The notes under the pieces are model-generated. The model worked only from the letters and a program-made list of their open reading frames with translations, had not been told where the DNA came from and did no database searches. Of a DNA stretch of 9,646 bases, positions 1-7,196 are shown one piece after another; within the stretch, counting starts at the first letter, position 1; the number at the start of each line of letters is the position of its first letter. The position numbers and the translations under genes are program-made. The DNA comes from Nitrospiraceae bacterium UBA6905 (GTDB taxonomy: Bacteria; Nitrospirota; Thermodesulfovibrionia; Thermodesulfovibrionales; UBA6898): positions 1-9,646 of the forward strand of contig DKBH01000062.1 in assembly GCA_002451165.1 (NCBI GenBank). The letters run 5' to 3'.

Positions 1-2
1 CC

Positions 3-65
3 CTTGGCTATCACCCTGAAAAGCTCAGCAACCCCCTCGCTCAGATGCTCGCGTGGAACAGATAG
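3..65 (+). CDS. Possible 3' end of a gene entering from the left (partial)
   Basis: The frame is open from the window edge to TAG at 63-65 and reads as plausible protein (GYHPEKLSNPLAQMLAWNR). That is only 20 residues, too few to identify a family. It may be the true C-terminus of an upstream gene. It may also be the first piece of a longer broken gene, because protein-like text continues after the stop in another frame. Calling it coding is a judgement from its composition, not from a recognised motif. Confidence 0.3.
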   Translation, partial: LGYHPEKLSNPLAQMLAWNR

Positions 66-91
66 ATTATCATAAATACCATGCCGACTGA

Positions 92-541
92 TACTTGGTG
101 TCCTCGACCGCACGAATCGATCTCCGCAGAGCCGTGCGGCCCTTGTACCACGCTATCGTCTTGGTGAAGATTATCTCCGCCCTGCGCCTCCTATGCCCCC
201 TTGGAAAGGAATATCGAATGTATTCATCCCGCGATGAGCAACGGGGAATCTTTCATCGTTGCTAAAGCAGGAGGTCTCATTCAAAGTCCCACAGACATCT
301 CATATAATTTTCTCATGGTCAATCCCTTTCGTCTTGACACTAATAGTAACTGCATGGTAGCCTAACAAACGTAGCAACGATTCCCTGTTCACCGCACCAG
401 TATTGGGCTTCCTATGCATTTGGCAAGCAGTGGAAATCGATGATTGCTTACGTTGCTACCACGTTCTTCATATTTTGTGTGCGGCTGCCCTTTAAGGCAG
501 GATTCGCATGGGTACACAACACTTGGTTCGCAACTAACTAG
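92..541 (+). pseudogene. Decayed coding fragments before the glycosyltransferase genes
   Basis: No intact gene is visible in 66-618. Three protein-like stretches occur in different frames. At 92-265 the text includes RIDLRRAVRPLYHAIVLVK and ends at TAA. At 238-360 a hydrophobic stretch includes SHIIFSWSIPFVLTLIV. At 350-541 the text includes PHQYWASYAFGKQWKSMIAY and ends at TAG. RRAVRPLY followed by a hydrophobic helix resembles the C-terminal membrane-associated tail of some GT2 glycosyltransferases, but no catalytic motif remains. Changing frames fit a gene broken by indels, or sequencing errors. Its place beside two GT2 genes fits a former member of the same glycan locus. No convincing promoter for the next gene was found here. 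Confidence 0.3.
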
Positions 542-618
542 ATTTCTCGACAAGTCGCCGCGTCTCGCCCCATAAAGATAGCATTGACCATCCCAACGCC
601 TCTTTACCTGGGAACCTC

Positions 619-1353
619 ATGGCACGCAACGTTTCATCACATCACCTTGCACCGAAGGTTTCAATTATCACAGTGGCCCTGAATGCGGGCGATCATATCG
701 AAGAGACGATCCTTAGCATCTTAAATCAAACATACAAGAACATTGAATTAATCATAATCGACGGGGGATCAACAGACGATACAGTCGCGATTATAAAGAA
801 ATATGCTCATTCTCTAGCATATTGGGTCAGCGAGTCCGACAGCGGTATTTATGACGCCATGAACAAAGGGATCCGCGCATCTACTGGGGAATGGATTCTT
901 TTCCTTGGTAGCGATGACAAGCTCGTGGATCACGGAACAATTGCACATGTTGCTGATTCTCTCCGCGACGATCTCAGTGTTCTTTTTGGCAACATCATTT
1001 ATGACGATGGGAAAATCATCCGCTCCAGGCTCAGCTTACTCACGCTTCTTCACAATACAGTTCATCATCAAAGCGCCTTTTACAGGAAAACACTTTTTGC
1101 TGCATGGAAATATGACAGCACGTTCAAACTCATAGGCGACTATGAGTTGAATCTGATAATATATTTACAGAAAATGAAGCATCGCTATATCAATACGACT
1201 GTTGCCCTCTGCGATCAATATGGACAAAGCAGACGGGATTATTCACTTGCATATAAGGAAACCAATGCGGTCAGGAGCAAACACATTTCAGGTATATACG
1301 GCAGATTCTTAGCGTTACTGTATACGATGAAGTTCCTGTTCAATAAAGGGTAA
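619..1353 (+). CDS. GT2 family glycosyltransferase (WcaE/WfgS-like)
   Basis: A 244-aa GT-A fold glycosyltransferase of family 2, expected to move a sugar from a nucleotide-sugar onto a growing polysaccharide or lipid-linked acceptor at the cytoplasmic face of the membrane. The nucleotide-binding start VSIITVALNAG lies at residues 14-24 and IIDGGSTDDT at about 46-55. The signature ESDSGIYDAMNKGI lies at 72-85, followed by the metal-binding GSDD at 97-100. ESDxGIYDAMNKG is typical of the WcaE/WfgS-like subgroup. Length is normal for the family and there is no clear transmembrane segment. The ATG at 619 has only a weak GGGA upstream. The next glycosyltransferase begins 13 nt after the stop, so the two are probably cotranscribed. 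The sugar and acceptor cannot be told from sequence. Confidence 0.9.
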   Translation: MARNVSSHHLAPKVSIITVALNAGDHIEETILSILNQTYKNIELIIIDGGSTDDTVAIIKKYAHSLAYWVSESDSGIYDAMNKGIRASTGEWILFLGSDDKLVDHGTIAHVADSLRDDLSVLFGNIIYDDGKIIRSRLSLLTLLHNTVHHQSAFYRKTLFAAWKYDSTFKLIGDYELNLIIYLQKMKHRYINTTVALCDQYGQSRRDYSLAYKETNAVRSKHISGIYGRFLALLYTMKFLFNKG

Positions 1354-1366
1354 CGATACATAACCT

Positions 1367-2107
1367 ATGGCAATGATCTCTATCTGCATGGCTACAAGAA
1401 ATGGCGAGAAATACATCGAGGCACAACTATCTTCGATCCTTAATCAAATAAGCGATACTGATGAAATTATCATTTCCGATGACTCGTCGTCGGACCTTAC
1501 CCTCGATAAGATAAAGGCATTCAATGACCCGAGAATACACCTCTTGGAGAACAACACCTTTTTTAACCCAATTTTCAACATCGAAAATGCCCTGAGACAC
1601 GCCTCGGGAGAGATTATCGTTCTATCGGATCAGGATGACATCTGGTTAAACAATAAGATCTCACTAATCAGGAGGACGCTTGGCACAGATCCTCGGGAGA
1701 TACATCTCATCGTTATGAATGGAATTATCATTGATGAGAAGGAAAACGTACTATATCGATCAATATTTGACAGGATGAACTCTGGAAAGGGGATATGCAA
1801 GAATATATATGCGAACACCTATATGGGCTGCTGTATGGCATTCACGCGCTCTCTGCTAAACGTTGCCCTGCCGTTCCCACAGAAGATACCGATGCACGAT
1901 ATGTGGCTTGGCCTTCTCGCTGAGCTTTTCGGCTCAGTCAATTTCCACGGAGATCTTACGATCAAGTATCGTAGGCATGGCGATACAGCAACGACCCTTC
2001 AAAGGCATTTTCAGATCGGCACACAGCTTAAATGGCGATATCATATCGTTCGTTGCCTCGCAGCTAAATATTCCTCGATACGGTTCCGAGGGAATCGGCC
2101 CAGCTAG
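1367..2107 (+). CDS. GT2 family glycosyltransferase (rhamnosyltransferase-like)
   Basis: A 246-aa GT2 enzyme with ISICMATRNGEKYI at residues 4-17, IISDDSSSD near 35-43 and the metal-binding LSDQDDIW at 86-93. MHDMWLG at 176-182 is the acceptor-side signature and YRRHGDTAT lies at 201-209. SDQDDIW plus HDxWL plus YRxHG is characteristic of the subgroup that includes many O-antigen rhamnosyltransferases, so a deoxysugar transfer is plausible but unproven. AAGGGTAACG upstream supplies a ribosome site, and ATG 1367 or 1373 could be used. Members often run 280-310 aa; this one stops about 40 residues after YRRHG, so the C-terminus may be shortened. Its TAG shares the sequence CTAG with the stop of the convergent gene. 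Confidence 0.88.
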   Translation: MAMISICMATRNGEKYIEAQLSSILNQISDTDEIIISDDSSSDLTLDKIKAFNDPRIHLLENNTFFNPIFNIENALRHASGEIIVLSDQDDIWLNNKISLIRRTLGTDPREIHLIVMNGIIIDEKENVLYRSIFDRMNSGKGICKNIYANTYMGCCMAFTRSLLNVALPFPQKIPMHDMWLGLLAELFGSVNFHGDLTIKYRRHGDTATTLQRHFQIGTQLKWRYHIVRCLAAKYSSIRFRGNRPS

Positions 2108-3312
2108 GGCTTTCCGAGCGTTCGTCGTTGCGGTTGTTCTACCTTCCGCCTACCCTGCAACCAATCAAAAATCCCCTCATACAAGACCACAAACACGATA
2201 AAGAAACCGATCGACGGCATATATACCCTGTGCTCAAAGATCACATCTATAATGGGAACGAAGCTTTGCACAGGTGAAATACCTATGTAGAACCATGCGA
2301 TGCCAAATGGCACGAGCAGCATTCTTTTCTTCTTATAGAGCCAGAAGGCAACGATCGCTAGGATGACATGACCGAGAAATGAGAATATCGTGGGGACCTC
2401 AAAAAGTACCTTTGCAACAGGATAATCATAGTCAAGGTTCTGGTGTATAGGAAGGACCAGCAGTCGAACATATGTCCAGAGAACATTAAATGACGTAAGC
2501 AAATAGGTCAACGGCGTAATTCCTGTCGCCGTCGTAATGTTAAAACCAATACCAGCTTGACCTCCCTTGGCAGTCAAATTCAAGGTGCTCAAGACCTGAA
2601 CCCATGGAAGAGCCGTCAGTACGTATACATACCACCGAGACAGGATGGATTTTACTTTTCCCTCTGCAATGAAGAAGAAATCATACAGCATGAGCATCGC
2701 CGGCAAGGTCACAGCCCACTCTTTTGACCCCACGGCAAGAATTGAGGTGACTAACATGGCGGCGGCGTATGGGACACTTCCTGAAGCCCCCCCTTTTATA
2801 AAGAGCAGAAACGTCGCCAAGTAGAAACAGGTAGCCAAGAGCTCGGTTCGGCTAATAATGTAGGTTACCGATTCCGTTTGCACCGGATGGACAGCGAATA
2901 GCAGAGCACCAAACAGAGCCATTCGCATCGCCTTTTCTTGATACTTCTTGCCAAACACAGGCAGTGAGAGCGTCCAGAGAATGAGCAGGTATGTGAAGAT
3001 GCTATTGATTATATGTATGCTAATATTAAAGACATGCCACCCGATGACATTCAGGCCGCTCACCGCGTAGTTCAGCATTATCGAAAGATAGACAACTGGC
3101 CTTACGCCCCGAAGGATCTGTTCAATATTATCCGCAGTAATATGCCTAATCGTGGCATTTTCAATTATCGATGGGTTATCGTCAAAATGGAAGCTTGCCG
3201 TGAACGTGTTCGAATAAGCGATAAGGACCATTGCAGCTATCACCCCAAAAGCAACCAGGTTGAAACGCTTTAAGCTGAAGAACTTGTCGATATAGCTGGC
3301 CATACTGCTCAT
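2104..3312 (-). CDS. Polytopic membrane protein, TMTC/GT-C glycosyltransferase-like, lacking TPR domain
   Basis: A 402-aa integral membrane protein with about ten hydrophobic segments. It resembles the membrane part of TMTC/PMT-type GT-C proteins, which transfer sugars from polyprenyl-phosphate donors on the outer face of the membrane. Supporting motifs are FHFDDN at 41-46 (acidic pair in the first external loop), HPVQTESVTYIISRTELLA at 142-160, SKEWAVTLPAMLMLYD at 196-211, LPIHQNLDYDYP near 287-298 and EHRVYMPSIGF at 360-370. Bacterial relatives usually continue through more membrane helices into a TPR domain; this one ends about 30 residues after the MPSIGF motif. The ATG at 3312 is preceded by GGGAGGAG at good spacing. 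It is the last gene of the minus operon, 91 nt after DUF2304, and its likely donor maker is the DPM1-like enzyme two genes upstream. Catalytic activity is inferred only. Confidence 0.72.
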   Translation of the reverse strand: MSSMASYIDKFFSLKRFNLVAFGVIAAMVLIAYSNTFTASFHFDDNPSIIENATIRHITADNIEQILRGVRPVVYLSIMLNYAVSGLNVIGWHVFNISIHIINSIFTYLLILWTLSLPVFGKKYQEKAMRMALFGALLFAVHPVQTESVTYIISRTELLATCFYLATFLLFIKGGASGSVPYAAAMLVTSILAVGSKEWAVTLPAMLMLYDFFFIAEGKVKSILSRWYVYVLTALPWVQVLSTLNLTAKGGQAGIGFNITTATGITPLTYLLTSFNVLWTYVRLLVLPIHQNLDYDYPVAKVLFEVPTIFSFLGHVILAIVAFWLYKKKRMLLVPFGIAWFYIGISPVQSFVPIIDVIFEHRVYMPSIGFFIVFVVLYEGIFDWLQGRRKVEQPQRRTLGKP

Positions 3313-3403
3313 GCTCTGAGGCTCCTCCCAACATAATTTTTCGTAAATCTACCACGGCAAGTCCCGATTGTAAAGTAAGGCTTATCGGATACCATACGAA
3401 AGA

Positions 3404-3766
3404 TTATCCATGACCGGCGCGCTGCCGACGGACCTCTTCTACTGACTGCTGGAGTAACGCTACTTCTTGAGCAAGCTTCTTGTTTTTTTCTGATAGACCA
3501 GAGATAACCGCCGAAAAATGCAGGGTGATGAGAAGGAGGAACACGAAGGCCACAAGAAAAAGGAGAGACGGAGGATAATAGATACCGATCCACTTTGAGA
3601 TCGTTTCGAGCACCCCCCTGGACAACGAAAGGAAAAGCAGTACGACGCTGGAGAACAGCCACAAGAGCGAATATCGCTCCTTCAACCTACCCCGCCGTAT
3701 CAGTTCAAGGACCGCGATAAGCAGCAGTGCACTGCCGGTTATGGATATGATCTTGATGATGTCCAT
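3404..3766 (-). CDS. DUF2304 family small membrane protein
   Basis: A 120-aa protein with three hydrophobic segments, at about residues 2-22, 35-52 and 66-86. It ends in a charged helix with coiled-coil character (LSEKNKKLAQEVALL, 91-105). RRGRLKERYSLLW at 24-36 and IYYPPSLLFL near 62-71 match the DUF2304 family, whose genes commonly sit beside DPM1-like glycosyltransferases. A role as a membrane anchor or partner for that enzyme is a reasonable inference. Two starts are possible. GTG at 3778 overlaps the previous stop (GTGA). ATG at 3766 has GAGGTGG about 6 nt upstream and begins MDIIKI, as family members usually do, so I prefer 3766. The biochemical function is unknown. Confidence 0.85.
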   Translation of the reverse strand: MDIIKIISITGSALLLIAVLELIRRGRLKERYSLLWLFSSVVLLFLSLSRGVLETISKWIGIYYPPSLLFLVAFVFLLLITLHFSAVISGLSEKNKKLAQEVALLQQSVEEVRRQRAGHG

Positions 3767-3774
3767 ATTCCACC

Positions 3775-4467
3775 TCACTTCCTCTTCAACAGGTCGATGA
3801 ATACCGCCAGGAGGACCTTTACCATATAATATACCGAGCGAACAGGGGTTATGGAGGACCGTCCGCCGGTACGATTACGCATGTCAACAGCGACTTCCTC
3901 GGTCCGCATACCGGCCCGGTGCAAAAGCACGATGCTCTCCACCTCGGGGTAGTCTTCAGGATACATGTGTGCAAAGAACGTTAGGACATTGTAATTTACA
4001 GCGCGAAAACCTGATGTCGGATCAGTTACCTTCATCCCCAGAACAGCTGAGAGCACTTTCGAAAATATCCATATACCTAGCTGCCGGAAAAAAGATGGTC
4101 GATAGGTACTTAACCGTAGGAACCGAGATCCAACGACCATGTCGGCTCGACCAGATTCAAGGGTACCGATCAGCGATCCGATCTCTTCAGCCTTATGCTG
4201 CCCATCGCCATCGAATTGAATCGCAATATCATAGCCATTTTTCCAGGCGTAAAGGTAGCCCGTTTGCATCGCTCCCCCAATGCCGAGATTAAATGGGAGG
4301 CTAACGACCAACACATCTCTCTTCTTGGCTGCCAGAGCTGTGTGGTCTCTCGAACCATCATCGACAACGAGGATATCCGCATCGGGCATATGATCACGAA
4401 GGTCCTGAATGACCCCCGGCAGGCTTTCCTCCTCATTATAGGCAGGAACGATAATGAGTGTCTTCAT
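3775..4467 (-). CDS. DPM1-like GT2 polyprenyl-phosphate glycosyltransferase
   Basis: A 230-aa soluble GT2 enzyme of the dolichyl-phosphate mannosyltransferase-like group, which attaches a sugar from a nucleotide-sugar to polyprenyl phosphate on the cytoplasmic side of the membrane. Motifs are VPAYNEEESLP at 7-17, VVDDGSRDHT at 34-43, the metal-binding FDGDGQH at 85-91, VVGSRF at 111-116, DPTSGFRA at 139-146 and the late GGRSSI at 201-206. There are no C-terminal membrane helices, unlike GtrB-type relatives, so the adjacent DUF2304 protein could supply the membrane contact. It begins 4 nt after the preceding stop with only a weak ribosome site, suggesting translational coupling. The product is presumably the donor for the GT-C-like protein at 2104-3312; the sugar is unknown. 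Confidence 0.88.
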   Translation of the reverse strand: MKTLIIVPAYNEEESLPGVIQDLRDHMPDADILVVDDGSRDHTALAAKKRDVLVVSLPFNLGIGGAMQTGYLYAWKNGYDIAIQFDGDGQHKAEEIGSLIGTLESGRADMVVGSRFLRLSTYRPSFFRQLGIWIFSKVLSAVLGMKVTDPTSGFRAVNYNVLTFFAHMYPEDYPEVESIVLLHRAGMRTEEVAVDMRNRTGGRSSITPVRSVYYMVKVLLAVFIDLLKRK

Positions 4468-4471
4468 AATT

Positions 4472-5494
4472 TCAGTCTTTAAGTGCTAACTCTGACGCTG
4501 ATATGCCGAACTGGCTGAGTAGTCGGGTGAATTCCGCATTGTCAATCCGACGATTCCTGCGCAAGTCCCGGCGTTGGCTTATTATGGCGGGTGCCAGCGA
4601 AAGCGCGGAAAGCCATGCTTTGACCAGCACCACAGCCGCCCTTGCCAGAGAATGTTCTTCAATGAACTTTCCGCTTGCTCCTCTTTTGAACAGTGCACTA
4701 TACATCTGTACGAGCAACCGTTTCAGGGTAAAATAGGGGCTTATCAATATTCTCATTACCGGAAAGCACTTTACCAGGACGAGGATCCTGTTTCGCTCGA
4801 CCAAAAAGGCCTTGAGCGGCGAATATGCCGATGACGATGATGAATATTTATGATAGACGATCGCTGCGGGAACGAACACGCACGTCCACCCAGCAAGTCG
4901 GCCACGAAGACCGAGATCTACATCGTCGGCATATGCAAAGAACACCTCATCGAAGAGGCCCGTCTCATCGAGCATTGATCTCCGGTACAATCCTGCGCAG
5001 CCGCTGGGAAACAATGCTTCCCTCAGACCATCAAACTGCCCTGTATCTTGTTCCAACCTCCCCTTCCCCCTTGCTAAGCCGTCAGGATAAAGGAGGAGTC
5101 CCACGTTGTCAATAACCGTTCGATTGTCGTAATTCAAGATCTTCGACGCCCACATCCCGACGTCAGCCTGACCTTGTGTCGCTTTGGCGAGAGCCGATAG
5201 CCATGCAGCATCGGCCGTGGCATCATTGTTCAGACATGCGATATAGGTACCAGATGCACGAACGATTCCTGCATTATTCCCGCCCGCAAACCCCTGGTTT
5301 TGCTGAAGGACGACGAGTTTTACTTCAGGAAACTGCTCCTTGACCAGTGCAACTGATCCATCTTGCGAAGCATTGTCGACAACAATAATTTCGAAATCTT
5401 TAAAGGTCTGGGTTCTAAGCGAATTCAGACACTCTTCCAGATGCTGACGTCCGTTCCAGTTAACGATGATTACCGAAATAAGCGGTGAGGGCAA
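4472..5494 (-). CDS. GT2 family glycosyltransferase (WbbL/RfbF-like)
   Basis: A 340-aa GT2 enzyme with ISVIIVNWNGRQHLEECL at about residues 6-23, VVDNASQDGS at 38-47, NQGFAGGNNAG at 66-76 and the metal-binding NNDA at 89-92. FFAYADDVDLGLR at 185-197 holds the likely catalytic acidic residues, and YHKYSSS lies at 214-220. These are hallmarks of the WbbL/RfbF-like subgroup, which includes rhamnosyltransferases of O-antigen and cell-wall polymers. The C-terminal 110 residues are basic and hydrophobic and may lie on the membrane. The start is TTG at 5494, supported by CTGGGAG 8 nt upstream and by the absence of any upstream in-frame ATG before a stop. It is the first gene of the four-gene minus operon. 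Exact donor and acceptor are unknown. Confidence 0.9.
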   Translation of the reverse strand: MPSPLISVIIVNWNGRQHLEECLNSLRTQTFKDFEIIVVDNASQDGSVALVKEQFPEVKLVVLQQNQGFAGGNNAGIVRASGTYIACLNNDATADAAWLSALAKATQGQADVGMWASKILNYDNRTVIDNVGLLLYPDGLARGKGRLEQDTGQFDGLREALFPSGCAGLYRRSMLDETGLFDEVFFAYADDVDLGLRGRLAGWTCVFVPAAIVYHKYSSSSSAYSPLKAFLVERNRILVLVKCFPVMRILISPYFTLKRLLVQMYSALFKRGASGKFIEEHSLARAAVVLVKAWLSALSLAPAIISQRRDLRRNRRIDNAEFTRLLSQFGISASELALKD

Positions 5495-5543
5495 AGGCGT
5501 ATCTCCCAGCAGATCGAAGGGCGCGAGACGAGACGCTTGGGTT

Positions 5544-5572
5544 ATGATAAGCTATACGCACGAACCAGTCAA
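5544..5572 (-). promoter_or_regulatory. Sigma-70-type promoter of the minus-strand glycan operon
   Basis: On the minus strand, TTGACT (5567-5572) is separated by exactly 17 bp from TATCAT (5544-5549). Each hexamer matches consensus at 5 of 6 positions. The start point would be near 5537, giving a leader of about 43 nt before the TTG start at 5494. Nothing else was recognised in the rest of 5495-5630. Confidence 0.65.
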
Positions 5573-5630
5573 TAGAAACGGGTTCGTTGAATGATGGCAA
5601 GGTTTATTCTTCGCTAACTACGTATAACTA

Positions 5631-5659
5631 TTGACATAAACCATTTTTTTATGTATTTT
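5631..5659 (+). promoter_or_regulatory. Sigma-70-type promoter of the lytic transglycosylase
   Basis: TTGACA (5631-5636), a 17-bp spacer and TATTTT (5654-5659) form a good sigma-70-like promoter in an AT-rich stretch. The start point would fall near 5666, which makes translation from the ATG at 5667 unlikely and fits a leader of about 43 nt before the GTG at 5709. Confidence 0.65.
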
Positions 5660-5708
5660 TTAGCTAATGCTGCTCTGCACCGTAATGGTGCAGGAGAGGA
5701 CGTCTTTC

Positions 5709-6479
5709 GTGAAAATATGGATCTGTCTGTGTCTTGCGATAACAGGGATACTGTATACGATACTGCCTACAGGGCTTCCTGCTATTGCCTACGCAGAGAT
5801 CTACCAGTATGTAGACGAGAACGGAGTCGTTCATTTCACCAATGTGCCGTCCAACAAGGTGAGCAGTACTACGAAAGTGCACGCCGAACATCGCCCACTC
5901 CCTTCTGAATCGCTGACCTCCGCACAGGCAAACGGTCCCCTCCGATCGTCCGAAAGGAGCGATGAGGTGCCCGTCTCCTATCTGAAGAGTATCAACTCGG
6001 CGTGCGAGAAGTACGGGGTTGACCCCTCGCTTGTCCGCGCCATCGTCAAGGTTGAATCTGACTACAATCCTTTCGCCATTTCGAGCAAGGGGGCCATGGG
6101 GCTCATGCAGCTCATGCCGCAGACCGCCATCGACCTGGACGTCAAGAACTCCTTCGATCCCCATGAGAACATCCACGGTGGCGTGCGATATCTCCGGTAC
6201 CTCCTTGACCGGTATGAAGGGAACCTGCAACTGGCCCTGGCAGCCTATAACTCAGGAGAGACCGCTGTGAAACGCTGGGGCACCGTCCCTCCCTTCAAAG
6301 AGACAAAGGACTATGTCAAGAAAGTGCTGGGACTCTATAAAGGGATGGGGACGACGCCCTTCGCCCCGCGCTTTACCATCTATGTGGGACATGCGGCCGA
6401 CGGCACGCTCATCCTGACCGACAATCCCTCCAACCATCAGGACAAGAAGCTCCACCGGAAAATGGAACGTAGCCTGTGA
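5709..6479 (+). CDS. Secreted lytic transglycosylase (SLT domain) with DUF4124 motif
   Basis: A 256-aa exported enzyme predicted to cleave peptidoglycan glycan strands with formation of 1,6-anhydro ends. Residues 1-29 form a signal peptide (MKIWICLCLAITG, ending AYA before Glu30) without a lipobox at the cleavage site. A DUF4124 motif follows (IYQYVDENGVVHFTNVPSNK, 31-50), then a polar linker, then the SLT domain at about 93-215. The catalytic Glu is E116 in VESDYNP; GAMGLMQLMP lies at 128-137 and AAYNSG at 188-193. The last 35 residues carry a second DUF4124-like strand at 224-243. I chose GTG 5709 because AGGAGAGG lies 9 nt upstream and the signal peptide begins there; the frame extends back to ATG 5667, but that sits at the likely transcription start. 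It converges with lexA, 23 nt away, and no hairpin terminator is visible between them. Confidence 0.9.
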   Translation: MKIWICLCLAITGILYTILPTGLPAIAYAEIYQYVDENGVVHFTNVPSNKVSSTTKVHAEHRPLPSESLTSAQANGPLRSSERSDEVPVSYLKSINSACEKYGVDPSLVRAIVKVESDYNPFAISSKGAMGLMQLMPQTAIDLDVKNSFDPHENIHGGVRYLRYLLDRYEGNLQLALAAYNSGETAVKRWGTVPPFKETKDYVKKVLGLYKGMGTTPFAPRFTIYVGHAADGTLILTDNPSNHQDKKLHRKMERSL

Positions 6480-6502
6480 CCGTCCCCCTCGCATTCCTAC
6501 CC

Positions 6503-7114
6503 TTAGACCTTCCGCATCACTCCAATGACCTTGCCAAGAACCCTGAGCTCTCCGTGAGAGATAAAGATCGGCTTCATGGAACTGTTCTCCGGCTGCAGTC
6601 GCACCCTCCCCTCTTCCAGAAAGAACCTCTTGACGGTAGCTTCACCATCGACCATGACGACAACAATCTCCCCGTTCCGTGCTGTTGCCCCCTCGCTTAC
6701 CAGGACCGTATCCCCTTCTACAATGTGAGCGTCGATCATGCTGTCGCCCCGCACCTTAAGAGCAAAGATCCTCTGCTCCGGCCGGAGATTGAACAGAGAT
6801 CCGTCCAGGACAAACTCTCCTTCGCGGTTCTCCGGAGAGAGGACCGGCAGGCCCGCCGCCACCTGCCCCAGCAGCGGGACAGAAGTCACGAACTTCCTTG
6901 ATAAGGCAAGTGCGATCCCCCGCGATGATCCACGCTGCCGCGTGATCTGACCAGACCTCTCAAGAGACCGAAGATGCTTGTCCACCGCGTTCGTCGACCG
7001 GATGCCAAACTGCGCACCAATCTCCCTGATCGTTGGCGGGATCCCCCGCGATTCGATCGTCATCAGGATGAACTCGTAGATCTCCCGCTGTCGTTCCGTT
7101 ATCTCCTGTCCCAT
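6503..7114 (-). CDS. lexA: LexA repressor
   Basis: A 203-aa SOS repressor and self-cleaving serine peptidase of normal LexA length. The N-terminal winged helix (1-66) includes TIREIGAQFGIRSTNAVDKH at 28-47 as the DNA-reading helix region. The self-cleavage site is Ala87-Gly88 in QVAAGLPVL. The catalytic dyad is Ser125 in RGDSMID and Lys162 in ATVKRFF. The frame stays open to 7351, but ATG 7114 begins the family-typical MGQEITERQREIYEFI and has GGAGGAACG just upstream, so the longer form is rejected. It lies 82 nt downstream of dinB on the same strand. No GAAC-N4-GTTC box occurs in that gap, so lexA is probably made from the operon promoter at 8664-8692, giving autoregulation together with dinB. 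Confidence 0.96.
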   Translation of the reverse strand: MGQEITERQREIYEFILMTIESRGIPPTIREIGAQFGIRSTNAVDKHLRSLERSGQITRQRGSSRGIALALSRKFVTSVPLLGQVAAGLPVLSPENREGEFVLDGSLFNLRPEQRIFALKVRGDSMIDAHIVEGDTVLVSEGATARNGEIVVVMVDGEATVKRFFLEEGRVRLQPENSSMKPIFISHGELRVLGKVIGVMRKV

Positions 7115-7123
7115 CGTTCCTCC
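7115..7123 (-). promoter_or_regulatory. Ribosome binding site that sets the lexA start
   Basis: The minus strand reads GGAGGAACG directly before the ATG at 7114. The GGAGG core decides for the 203-aa LexA over the longer open frame. The spacing is short but workable. Confidence 0.7.
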
Positions 7124-7196
7124 ATGACTATCCTCGCTCACGACTGTTGCGCTGCACGAGACCTGCCTACCGGCCACCGGCTCCCGACGTCTGGTT

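Noticed and set aside
5667..5708. ATG 5667 as the start of the lytic transglycosylase
   Set aside because: It falls at the predicted transcription start and would place 14 extra residues before the signal peptide. GTG 5709 has AGGAGAGG at good spacing.
6480..6502. A bidirectional terminator between the lytic transglycosylase and lexA
   Set aside because: The 23-nt gap has no inverted repeat or T-run that would form an intrinsic terminator.
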